Part shown: in pieces, positions 56,959 to 64,000 of the stretch | Numbering within the stretch: position 1 is the stretch's first letter | How the letters are laid out: the number at the start of each line of letters is the position of its first letter | NCBI GenBank assembly: GCA_964547105.1 | Contig: CAZJLO010000003.1 | Span: 1 to 64,000, forward strand | DNA length: 64,000 bases | Direction: 5' to 3' | DNA from: RXOA01 sp964547105 | Lineage (GTDB): Bacteria; Bipolaricaulota; Bipolaricaulia; UBA7950; UBA9294 | Made by a program: the position numbers and the translations under genes | Notes under the pieces: generated by a model | Databases searched by the model: none | What the model was told of the DNA's origin: nothing | What the model saw: only the letters and a program-made list of their open reading frames with translations

Positions 56959-58203
56959 ATGCCGAGGGAATCGGATCTCGAGAAGCTGCGGGCCTCCGTT
57001 CAACGAACTGTTCGTTCGCGGTTGGTCACACTGTCTGTGTTCTGCGTGATCGCCTCGGTGGTCATCCTCGTGACCGACATCAGCTATCTCAATCCCCTGT
57101 TTTACTCTCCGTTCGGATGGCTTGCGCTGACGTTCTTGTTTTCGTTTCTGATCCGTCACCAACGGAATACCTACGAACTCCAGTTGGCTCATCTTAGCTA
57201 TTTCCTTCTTGAGGTCGTGGTCATCACGGTGCTGATTCACCTCATGGGCGGCGTGGAGTGGATCGGGGTGATCTTCTACATGCCCACCGTTGTGACGGCC
57301 AACTACTTCCTGACCCACCGCCACAGTCAGGTACTCACAGGGGTCGCCATCGCAGCCTACGCCTTCCTCGCCACGCTTGAGTACACGGGAATCCTGCCCC
57401 ACAAGTCGCTCTTCGCTTCAGGATCCGGCATGCACGCCAATCTGGGATATGTTCTTCCGACAGTCCTTGCCGGCGGCCTCGCCATCTATACAGTCATCGC
57501 ACACACCGTGCGATCGTTCAATGACTACTACTGGAAGAAGCAAAGAGCGCTTGAGCGGAGGGAAGCGGATCTCGCCCGACTGTCCAGACAGCTTCTCGGC
57601 GCCCAGGACGAAGAACGCCGGCGAATCGCCCGTCAACTGCACGATGAAGTCGGCCAATCGTTGGCGGCAATCAAGCTTCATGCCGCCGTTCTGCCTTCGA
57701 TCTCAAAAGACGATCGTCAGAAGCTGGAAGGCGTCGTCGACCATGCCATCCGTCAGACGCGGACCCTCACCCGCTCGTTGCGACCGCCGCTTCTGGATGA
57801 ACTGGGGCTCGAGCCGGCAATCCGGGAATTGGCAAGGATGATCGGCGAAGCCACCGATCTTCAGGTCGAAGTTATCATCGACCTTGAGCATCGTCTTCCG
57901 GAAGGGATCGAATGGCTGATCTACACGGTCATTGCTGAAGCGCTACGGAATGTCGAGCGGCATGCCCGCGCGACCAGAACATCGATCACGATTGAGCACC
58001 GTCTTGCTCGCCTCTTCATCAAGATCAAAGACAACGGCATCGGCTTCGATCCGTCTCACATTCAAGGGCTTGGTCTTCGAAGCGCCTTTGAGCGGCTCGA
58101 TGCTGTCGGGGGCAGATTGCTGATCAATGCCTCCCCCGGAGAGGGAACGGAATTGGTCGCCGAGGTGCCCTATGAGCGCAATTCGCATTCTCATCGTGGA
58201 TGA
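56959..58203 (+). CDS. NarL-type sensor histidine kinase
   Basis: The protein of 414 residues starts at ATG 56959 after AAGG; a TTG at 56938 is possible. It has six transmembrane helices (residues about 25-195, including a short MASE-like run), then a HisKA_3 dimer helix with LLGAQDEERRRIARQLHDEVGQSLAAI (phospho-accepting His) and a HATPase_c domain (AEALRNVERHARAT, IKDNGIGFDPSHIQGLGLRSAFERL). The partner regulator gene overlaps its 3' end by 32 bp. The signal is unknown and must be sensed within or near the membrane. Confidence 0.94.
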   Translation: MPRESDLEKLRASVQRTVRSRLVTLSVFCVIASVVILVTDISYLNPLFYSPFGWLALTFLFSFLIRHQRNTYELQLAHLSYFLLEVVVITVLIHLMGGVEWIGVIFYMPTVVTANYFLTHRHSQVLTGVAIAAYAFLATLEYTGILPHKSLFASGSGMHANLGYVLPTVLAGGLAIYTVIAHTVRSFNDYYWKKQRALERREADLARLSRQLLGAQDEERRRIARQLHDEVGQSLAAIKLHAAVLPSISKDDRQKLEGVVDHAIRQTRTLTRSLRPPLLDELGLEPAIRELARMIGEATDLQVEVIIDLEHRLPEGIEWLIYTVIAEALRNVERHARATRTSITIEHRLARLFIKIKDNGIGFDPSHIQGLGLRSAFERLDAVGGRLLINASPGEGTELVAEVPYERNSHSHRG

Positions 58204-58807
58204 TCATGAGCTCGTTCGACATGGATTGAGCGTCCTTCTCTCTTCCGATCCTGCTTTTCGCGTCATCGGCTCGGCGCAAACCGTAGCTGCGGGGATTCGC
58301 TTCGCCAGACAGGAGCGCCCGGATGTGCTGCTTTTGGATATCGCCATGCCCGATGGAAGCGGGCTTGATGCAATTCCCTTGTTCCGCACCGCTTCGAAAG
58401 ACACGGCGATCCTGATGCTCTCCATGTACGACGAACCGGAAATCGCCCAGAGGGCTCTGCAACTGGGCGCCGTTGGATTGGTCCCGAAGACATGCTCGCC
58501 CGATGAGCTTTGCGGAGCAATCCGCCAGGCGGCGCGAGGTGAATCGACGCCCGCCGCCACTCGCTTGACGCCACGGGAATGTGAGATCCTTTCGCTGCTG
58601 TGTCTGGGGAAAGACAACAACGAGATCGCCGAGTCCTTGTCGCTTCGCCCGCGCTCGATCGAGAACAGGATTCAAGGGCTGATGTCCAAGCTCAACATCC
58701 ACACGCGGACCGGATTGGTCGCTCACGCGCGCCGCGTTGGCACGAAGACCCTGATCGGTGGGGAAGGCAAGACAATCTCCGGGCAGGATTCCGCCGGCAA
58801 TCCTTGA
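58172..58807 (+). CDS. NarL-type response regulator, kinase-coupled
   Basis: The 211-residue regulator has a receiver domain (phospho-acceptor Asp56 in LLLDIAMPDGSGLDAI, Asp10/Asp11, conserved Lys in GLVPKTCSPDEL) and a LuxR-type HTH (RLTPRECEILSLLCLGKDNNEIAESLSLRPRSIENRIQGLMSKLNIHTRTGL). It starts at ATG 58172 inside the kinase gene, with GAGGTG upstream, so translation is coupled. It is the clear partner of the kinase at 56959. Confidence 0.95.
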   Translation: MSAIRILIVDDHELVRHGLSVLLSSDPAFRVIGSAQTVAAGIRFARQERPDVLLLDIAMPDGSGLDAIPLFRTASKDTAILMLSMYDEPEIAQRALQLGAVGLVPKTCSPDELCGAIRQAARGESTPAATRLTPRECEILSLLCLGKDNNEIAESLSLRPRSIENRIQGLMSKLNIHTRTGLVAHARRVGTKTLIGGEGKTISGQDSAGNP

Positions 58808-58873
58808 GCGCCCAGCCGGATTGATACATTCACCCCATGGTTGCTGTGGTTTCCCAAGATAGAATAATGGGTT

Positions 58874-59518
58874 ATGAGTCTGCTTCGGGTGGTGCTTGCG
58901 GATGATCACGCACTTGTTCGGGAAGGCCTTTCGGCCCTCCTTGTCAGCGCATCATTTGATGTAGTCGATGTCTGCGGAGATGGACGGGAGCTTGTTCGCC
59001 TTGCCCGCGCTCATCGGCCAGACATCGCTCTTGTCGACATCTCGATGCCTCTGCTCAACGGGCTGGAGGCCGTTCGCCACGTCCGAAGGGTGTCACCGGA
59101 AACGAAGATCGTCATCCTGTCGATGCACACCGACCAAGAAATCATCAGCCAAGCCCGCCACCGCGGCGTTTCCGGGTACATCTTCAAGGACACGCCGGCA
59201 AAGACCATGCTCGAGATGCTGCGTCGCATCGCCGACGGGAACCTTGTGTTTCCGGAGCAGGAAAGCGAAGGAAGCACGCGCCCGGCGGGGGCCATCGTCG
59301 GCGATCTCACATCAAGAGAGCGAGAGGTTCTGCAGTTGATCGTCGAAGGGAAACGCAACTCGGAGATTGCCGAAATCATGATGCGCAGTCTGCACACGGT
59401 GAGGAACCATCGTGCCCGCATCATGCGCAAGCTCGGTGTGGGGATGGCAGCTGACCTGATTACGGTTGCCGAACAGATGCACCTTGTCGACCTACGACCT
59501 CCGGAAAGGATCGCATGA
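58874..59518 (+). CDS. NarL-type response regulator heading the hopanoid operon
   Basis: The 214-residue regulator has the receiver (Asp55 in ALVDISMPLLNGLEAV, Lys in GYIFKDTPAKTM) and a LuxR-type HTH (DLTSREREVLQLIVEGKRNSEIAEIMMRSLHTVRNHRARIMRKLGV). It lies 66 bp after the first regulator. TAGAAT at 58860-58865 is 8 nt before the ATG and no ribosome binding site is visible, so the message could be leaderless. Its stop overlaps the polyprenyl synthase start as ATGA, so this regulator is co-expressed with hopanoid genes. No adjacent kinase other than 56959 is present. Confidence 0.93.
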   Translation: MSLLRVVLADDHALVREGLSALLVSASFDVVDVCGDGRELVRLARAHRPDIALVDISMPLLNGLEAVRHVRRVSPETKIVILSMHTDQEIISQARHRGVSGYIFKDTPAKTMLEMLRRIADGNLVFPEQESEGSTRPAGAIVGDLTSREREVLQLIVEGKRNSEIAEIMMRSLHTVRNHRARIMRKLGVGMAADLITVAEQMHLVDLRPPERIA

Positions 59519-60510
59519 AACCGGACCTCCCGATTCTCCTCAGCCGCCATGCCGCGACCCTTGAAGGGGCGCTTCGATCCGCACTCGACGGGAACAGCCT
59601 TCTTCATCCTGTCCTGCGGTTCCATGTCGGCCTCGAAGATGAGCGCGGCGAAGCACTCAGCCGCCTTGGGAAACTGCTGCGACCGTCGCTCGTTCTGTTT
59701 GTGTGCGAGCAGCTCCGCGGATCTCTCGATCAGGGAATCGGCGCCGCAGTAGCACTGGAGCTGATCCACAACTTCTCTCTGATTCACGATGATATCCAAG
59801 ACAAGGACCCAACAAGACGAGGGCGTCCGACGGTCTGGAGCCGCATCGGGGTGGAACAAGCGATCAACGCCGGCGATCTGCTGCACTCGATCGCCCTGAG
59901 AGAGATCATCGCCTGCGGAGAAGAGGCAAGTGAGGCCCTGAATCGGGCTACCATCGCCATGATCGAGGGGCAAGCGATGGACCTTTCCTTCGAGGATCGT
60001 CACGTGGAGGCCGGCGAGTACATGGCGATGATCGATCGCAAGACCGGCGCGCTTTTGTGTTGCGCCTTCGAGCTGGGTGCCGTGTGTGCCGGCGCCTCCG
60101 CGGAAGTGCGCGGCAAGCTTGTTGAATTCGGCCACTTCGTCGGCCGTGCATTCCAGATTCGCGACGACATCCTTGGCATCTGGGGAGATTCGGCGATCAC
60201 CGGGAAGCCAAAAGGGTCCGATATCCGGCGGCGGAAGAAGTCGTTCCCCATTGCGCATGCCTTCGAGCACGCCACCGGCGAAGATCGGGAGACATTGACA
60301 TCCGTGTATGCCACCGCCCCGATCGGCGATCAGCAGGTATCCATCGTGATGGACATCCTTCGACGAACCGATACGGAAAACTGGTCGGAACAACAAGTGG
60401 AGTCCGATCTACATCAAGCAAGAATCATCCTCGAAAGCCTGCCATTCGAACCGTCCGGTCGACACGAGATGCAGAAACTGGTGGCCTTCTTGGCAAGGAG
60501 AAACAAATGA
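59515..60510 (+). CDS. Polyprenyl (farnesyl/geranylgeranyl) diphosphate synthase
   Basis: The 331-residue prenyltransferase has both aspartate-rich motifs: HNFSLIHDDIQDKDPTRRGRPTVW (first, DDxxD) and FVGRAFQIRDDILGIWGD (second). The KPKGSDIRRRKKSFP region also matches. It condenses isopentenyl diphosphate to a C15-C20 chain; the exact chain length depends on residues before the first motif and cannot be read with confidence. ATGA overlap on both sides places it between the response regulator and hpnH. Confidence 0.94.
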   Translation: MKPDLPILLSRHAATLEGALRSALDGNSLLHPVLRFHVGLEDERGEALSRLGKLLRPSLVLFVCEQLRGSLDQGIGAAVALELIHNFSLIHDDIQDKDPTRRGRPTVWSRIGVEQAINAGDLLHSIALREIIACGEEASEALNRATIAMIEGQAMDLSFEDRHVEAGEYMAMIDRKTGALLCCAFELGAVCAGASAEVRGKLVEFGHFVGRAFQIRDDILGIWGDSAITGKPKGSDIRRRKKSFPIAHAFEHATGEDRETLTSVYATAPIGDQQVSIVMDILRRTDTENWSEQQVESDLHQARIILESLPFEPSGRHEMQKLVAFLARRNK

Positions 60511-61511
60511 AAAGGCCAGCCACATTCGACCTGACCATGGCCGGGTATATCCTGAGAAAGAAACTGTCCCGTCAATCGCTCTTCCCATTCACGACCATGA
60601 TCGAACCCCTGGAGGCGTGCAATCTCCGCTGTCAGGGATGCGGACGCATCCGGGAGTACGCGGATGTACTCGACCAGCGGATGTCCGTTGAGGAAGCCAT
60701 GACGGCTGTCAGATCGGCGGGATCCCCCGTGGTTTCCATCTCCGGAGGAGAGCCGCTCCTGTACGAGCACATCGACGATCTTGTCCGCGCGTTGATCGAG
60801 GACAAGCGGTTCATCTTCTTGTGCACGAACGCATTGCTGCTCGAAGAGAAGCTTGATCTGTTCAAACCATCGCCCTACCTGGCGTTTGTTGCGCACATGG
60901 ATGGAACAGCCGAGGTCCACGACCAGGTCACCGGGCGTCCGGGATCGTATGATGTGGCGTTCTCCGCTATCCAAGAGGCAATCCGACGCGGATTCCGCGT
61001 GAACACCAACACGACGATCTTCCATGGATCGAATGTCGAAGATCTCCACAAGTCATTCAATCGGCTCAAGGACATCGGCATCGAAGGCCTGATGGTCTCT
61101 GCCGGATACGCCTACGAAGACGTCGGCGAGCGCGAGCAGTTCCTACAGCGGCAAGAGGCGATCCAAGTGTTCCGGAGAGTCCTCGATCCCGGCCTCAAGC
61201 TACCGTTCTACAACAACCCACTGTATCTCGACTTCCTCCGGGGGAACCGCACCTACGATTGCGCGGCATGGACGACGCCCACGTACACAGTGCGCGGATG
61301 GAGACTGCCATGCTATCTGATCGCCGACGAGCATGTGGAGTCGATTGATGCGTTGCTCGATCCGTCCTTGTGGGAGCGGTACGGTCCGGGGAAGGACAAG
61401 CGGTGCGCGAACTGCATGATTCATTCTTCGTTTGAGGGGGCCAGCATTCTCGCTTCGTTCCGCCGGCCATGGGACTTGGTTCGCGTTGCCTGGGCAGAAG
61501 GACGATCATGA
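60507..61511 (+). CDS. hpnH: Adenosyl-hopene transferase HpnH (radical SAM)
   Basis: The 334-residue protein starts with the hopanoid-type sequence MKRPATFDLTMAGYILRKKL. Its radical SAM cluster motif is C-x3-C-x2-C in LEACNLRCQGCGRIREY (Cys38, 42, 45), then SISGGEPLLYEHIDDL. It joins adenosine from SAM to diploptene to make adenosylhopane. The C-terminal extension has further cysteines (GKDKRCANCMIHSSFEG) matching the family. It overlaps the synthase and hpnG genes by ATGA. Confidence 0.93.
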   Translation: MKRPATFDLTMAGYILRKKLSRQSLFPFTTMIEPLEACNLRCQGCGRIREYADVLDQRMSVEEAMTAVRSAGSPVVSISGGEPLLYEHIDDLVRALIEDKRFIFLCTNALLLEEKLDLFKPSPYLAFVAHMDGTAEVHDQVTGRPGSYDVAFSAIQEAIRRGFRVNTNTTIFHGSNVEDLHKSFNRLKDIGIEGLMVSAGYAYEDVGEREQFLQRQEAIQVFRRVLDPGLKLPFYNNPLYLDFLRGNRTYDCAAWTTPTYTVRGWRLPCYLIADEHVESIDALLDPSLWERYGPGKDKRCANCMIHSSFEGASILASFRRPWDLVRVAWAEGRS

Positions 61512-62152
61512 ACATCGTCACCGCAAGCACTCGCGTGGAGCTTTCTCGAATCCCTCGCCGGACCGGCTGGCGAAAATTCAGAACCGGGATGGGCGCCGCC
61601 GCCGGAGAGGTCCTTGGACAGCATCTGACCCGAGCTCCGTCTCAGCCAACAACGGTCGTCTCCACCGGGTACTGTGGCGCACTCGCCGACCATCTACGGA
61701 CCCACGATGTCGTGCTTGCCGATTCGATCGACGATGGTAAAAGTCTGTGCCGCCTTGACACATCCCTTGTGGATCGTGTTGCCGAGAGGCTTCAACAGAA
61801 GGGGGTTCGCGTCCATCGCGGCACCGTTGCCTATCGCCCGAACGTCGTGTCCTCCGGAGACGCCAAGCGGGCTCTCCGGGCAAGCAGCCATGCCCTTGCC
61901 GTCGACACCGAAAGCGGGCCGTTGGCGCATACGGTTCGCCAACTGGGCGGAACGTTGGTCGTTGTCCGCGTGATTCTGGATTCGGTGGATACCACGGTAC
62001 CGTTTTCCGTAGATGATTCCCCGATTCGATCAGCGTTTCGTCACCCGCTGGCGGCAGCCCGGATTGCCCGCCACGCCGGGCAGGCCGCGATGACGATTGG
62101 ACAGGCCGTCTCTGTCGCGCAGGAAGCGGTTGAGGGGGGAGGTGGATCATGA
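61508..62152 (+). CDS. hpnG: Adenosylhopane nucleosidase-like protein HpnG
   Basis: The 214-residue protein starts at ATG 61508, which overlaps the hpnH stop. It looks like a purine nucleoside phosphorylase-type enzyme of the HpnG group: TVVSTGYCGALADHLRTHDVVLADSIDDG, ALAVDTESGPLAHTVRQLGGTLVVVRVILDSVD. The D-T-ESG motif and gap-rich loop are as expected of the family. HpnG removes adenine from adenosylhopane to give ribosylhopane. Placed directly after hpnH, this assignment is well supported. Confidence 0.85.
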   Translation: MNIVTASTRVELSRIPRRTGWRKFRTGMGAAAGEVLGQHLTRAPSQPTTVVSTGYCGALADHLRTHDVVLADSIDDGKSLCRLDTSLVDRVAERLQQKGVRVHRGTVAYRPNVVSSGDAKRALRASSHALAVDTESGPLAHTVRQLGGTLVVVRVILDSVDTTVPFSVDDSPIRSAFRHPLAAARIARHAGQAAMTIGQAVSVAQEAVEGGGGS

Positions 62153-63207
62153 CCCGCTCGATCCGCGTCGGCTCACTCCACATCGGCGGAAACGCTCCGA
62201 TCATCGTTCAATCGATGACCAATACGGACACCCGCGATGTTGCTGCCACGGTCGCCCAGATCCGGCAACTTGAGCACGCCGGGTGTGAACTCGTCCGCGT
62301 TGCCGTTCCCGATCTGGCTTCTGCAGCCGCGCTCGCCGATATCCGGGACGGAATCCATATCCCGCTTGTGGCGGACATTCATTTCGATCATCGCATCGCG
62401 CTGGCGTCGATCAAGGCCGGTGTGGACAAGCTCCGCCTGAACCCGGGGAACATCACGGACCCGAAGAAGATCGCGGAAATCGTCGAGTCGGCCGCAACGG
62501 CGGAAATTCCGATCCGAGTCGGTGCTAATTCCGGTTCCATGGCAAAGGAATACCTCGACACAGATGGACATGTCACGGCGCAAGGCATGGTGGAAAGTGC
62601 GTTGGCGCAAGTGCGCCTTCTTGAGAGCCACAAATTCGAGCACATCATCATCTCGCTTAAGGGCACGGACGTCCCCATGACCATCGCCGCATATCGCATG
62701 ATGGCAACCGAGGTCGACTATCCCCTTCACATCGGAATCACGGAAGCCGGAACAGCATGGGAAGGTGGGCTTCGATCGGCCGTCGGCCTTGGCGTGCTCC
62801 TTGAACAGGGCATCGGGGACACCATCCGCGTCTCGCTCACGGGGGATCCTGTAGAGGAAGTCCGAGTCGCTTACGCCATCCTGCGCGCTCTGAATCTGCG
62901 ACAGCGAGGAATCACGTTCCGTGTCTGCCCGACGTGCGGCCGAACAGGGATTGCGCTCGAGAAGATTGCCGTCTCCGTCCAGAACGCAGTTCGCGACATG
63001 GATGCTCAATTGACCGTTGCGATGATGGGCTGCGTGGTCAATGGTCTCGGCGAGGCTCGCGAAGCCGATGTCGGTTTGGTCGGCGCTGCGGGGCGAGCCA
63101 CGATCTACGTTCACGGCGAGCCGGTTGCCGTCAACGTGTTGGAGGCGGAACTGGTCGAGCAAATGGTGTCGACCATTCGAGATAACGCCAAAGGGAACCA
63201 GCGATGA
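62149..63207 (+). CDS. ispG: 4-hydroxy-3-methylbut-2-en-1-yl diphosphate synthase
   Basis: The 352-residue protein catalyses the penultimate step of the MEP pathway. It has the GcpE start (SIRVGSLHIGGNAPIIVQSMTNTDTRDV), the KLRLNPGNITDPKKIAEIVE segment and the C-terminal [4Fe-4S] cluster ligands (CPTCGRTGIALEK and MMGCVVNGLGEAREADVGL). The gene overlaps hpnG and shc by ATGA. Its presence inside a hopanoid operon ties IPP supply to hopanoid output. Confidence 0.97.
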   Translation: MTRSIRVGSLHIGGNAPIIVQSMTNTDTRDVAATVAQIRQLEHAGCELVRVAVPDLASAAALADIRDGIHIPLVADIHFDHRIALASIKAGVDKLRLNPGNITDPKKIAEIVESAATAEIPIRVGANSGSMAKEYLDTDGHVTAQGMVESALAQVRLLESHKFEHIIISLKGTDVPMTIAAYRMMATEVDYPLHIGITEAGTAWEGGLRSAVGLGVLLEQGIGDTIRVSLTGDPVEEVRVAYAILRALNLRQRGITFRVCPTCGRTGIALEKIAVSVQNAVRDMDAQLTVAMMGCVVNGLGEAREADVGLVGAAGRATIYVHGEPVAVNVLEAELVEQMVSTIRDNAKGNQR

Positions 63208-64000
63208 ACTGCGATTGCAGAGCGACGTCAACCATCGCCGCGAACACCGGAATCCGGAAGAAATCGATTGATCGCGCCGTAGACTACCTGCGTTCGATGC
63301 AGCACGAAGACGGCTACTGGTGGGCCGAACTCGAATCCAACGTGACGATTACGGCGGAACATCTCTTTCTCCGGCATGTCCTCGACATCTCGGATGAAGA
63401 AGAGCAGCGAAAGGCGGCCCGATACATTCTCAAAATGCAGCGGCCGGACGGAACGTGGGGGAATTGGCACGAGGGATCTCCGGATCTGTCCACCACCATT
63501 GAAGCCTACCTCGCCCTGAAGATGGCCGGCATCTCTCAGGCATCGGAAGAGATGCTCCGAGCCCGTGCCTACATCCTCGCTCAGGGAGGTATCGAGAAGT
63601 CGCGCATCTTCACCAAGATCTGGTTGGCGATGATGGGGGAATGGGATTGGCACGGTGTTCCGATCGTTCCCCCGGAGCTGTTCCTTCTGCCGCGTCGATT
63701 CCCGATCAGCATCTATTCGTTCGGGTGCTGGGCACGGCAAACCGTGGGCGCAATGACGGTCGTCATGACGTTGCGTCCGACGGTCCCCCTGCCCGAAGAA
63801 GCGCGGATTGACGAGCTGTTCGTCAATGGACGGAACAACGCCGATCTAAGGGTTCCCGATCGCAAGAAGACGGCGACAAGCCGGGCGTTCATGGTTCTGG
63901 ACAGATTCCTCCGCATCTACGATCGACTCCCGTACAAACCGCTTCGCAAGACGGCGCTCCGTAGGGCCGAGCGGTGGATTGTCGAACGTCAAGAAGCCGA
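63204..64000 (+). CDS. shc: Squalene-hopene cyclase, N-terminal part (cut by window end)
   Basis: The frame from ATG 63204 (ATGA overlap with ispG) stays open to the end, 265 codons. It begins with a Cys-containing MNCDCRATSTIAAN, then the QW-type repeats of cyclases: KSIDRAVDYLRSMQHEDGYWW, AELESNVTITAEH, KMQRPDGTWGNWHEGSPDLS. The later ERSRIFTKIWLAMMGEWDW and PVVPPELFLLPRRFPISIYSFGCWARQTV segments match squalene-hopene cyclases. The DxDD active site is outside the window. It turns squalene into diploptene, the substrate of HpnH. Confidence 0.9.
   Translation, partial: MNCDCRATSTIAANTGIRKKSIDRAVDYLRSMQHEDGYWWAELESNVTITAEHLFLRHVLDISDEEEQRKAARYILKMQRPDGTWGNWHEGSPDLSTTIEAYLALKMAGISQASEEMLRARAYILAQGGIEKSRIFTKIWLAMMGEWDWHGVPIVPPELFLLPRRFPISIYSFGCWARQTVGAMTVVMTLRPTVPLPEEARIDELFVNGRNNADLRVPDRKKTATSRAFMVLDRFLRIYDRLPYKPLRKTALRRAERWIVERQEA

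Noticed and set aside
1..64000. tRNA, rRNA, CRISPR or integrated element.
   Set aside because: No T-loop plus acceptor pairing, no regularly spaced repeats, no transposase or integrase motif was seen by eye. A covariance or profile search could still find a divergent tRNA.

Overview
The window is about 60% GC and gene dense, with most genes separated by short gaps or by ATGA/GTGA overlaps. It looks like the chromosome of an anaerobic, free-living bacterium: a class I hybrid-cluster protein under an NsrR-like Rrf2 regulator, an orange-protein-like NifX/MinD-ferredoxin cluster, a CGGC protein, IspG and hopanoid genes, and many predicted secreted propeller, PKD and subtilase proteins. This mix would suit a deep-branching lineage such as Candidatus Bipolaricaulota (Acetothermia), but that placement is inference. 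No rRNA, tRNA, CRISPR array, prophage or insertion sequence was seen. The sequence contains a 10-N gap (31539-31548) followed by a 206-bp AT-rich piece that does not match its surroundings, so it is a metagenomic or draft scaffold.

0-12 kb holds secreted or surface proteins (beta-propeller, beta-helix subtilase, Cys/Pro-rich anchored protein), a GyrI-like fusion, a small ribbon-helix-helix protein, a diguanylate cyclase in a three-gene coupled unit, a decayed ABC-2 permease, and a TIR-like protein with an unfamiliar C-terminal beta-rich domain. 12-26 kb carries hcp with its rrf2 gene and palindromic operator, two CrtI-like flavoprotein paralogues, a ZIP transporter, serine dehydratase, an M28 peptidase, and small cupin, YciI, ACT and DUF4342 proteins. 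26-31 kb has a CBS-containing site-2 protease, a HATPase/DUF4325 pair, and a dinB operon behind a textbook sigma-70 promoter overlapped by a palindrome that looks like an SOS box.

31-46 kb contains the assembly junction, a PKD/transglutaminase-like lipoprotein, a Clp ATPase with a CIRCE-like operator and no middle domain, a TauE-type exporter, HD and M3 peptidase genes, a gamma-glutamyltransferase, and the unit mgtE - membrane protein - yajC - secD, facing holA and a DUF134 regulator. 46-52 kb is an orange-protein-like cluster: two NifX-fold proteins, two ferredoxin-MinD ATPases, a DUF89 protein, Mrp and a CGGC protein. 52-57 kb has rnhA, a tandem-repeat CQLG protein, a DUF401 permease, an MscS channel, a sugar-isomerase-like protein and DUF3467.

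57-64 kb is the most striking block. A NarL-type histidine kinase and two response regulators lead, through an unbroken chain of ATGA overlaps, into polyprenyl diphosphate synthase, hpnH, hpnG, ispG and squalene-hopene cyclase (cut by the window end). This suggests that two-component signalling is transcriptionally tied to isoprenoid precursor supply and hopanoid synthesis.
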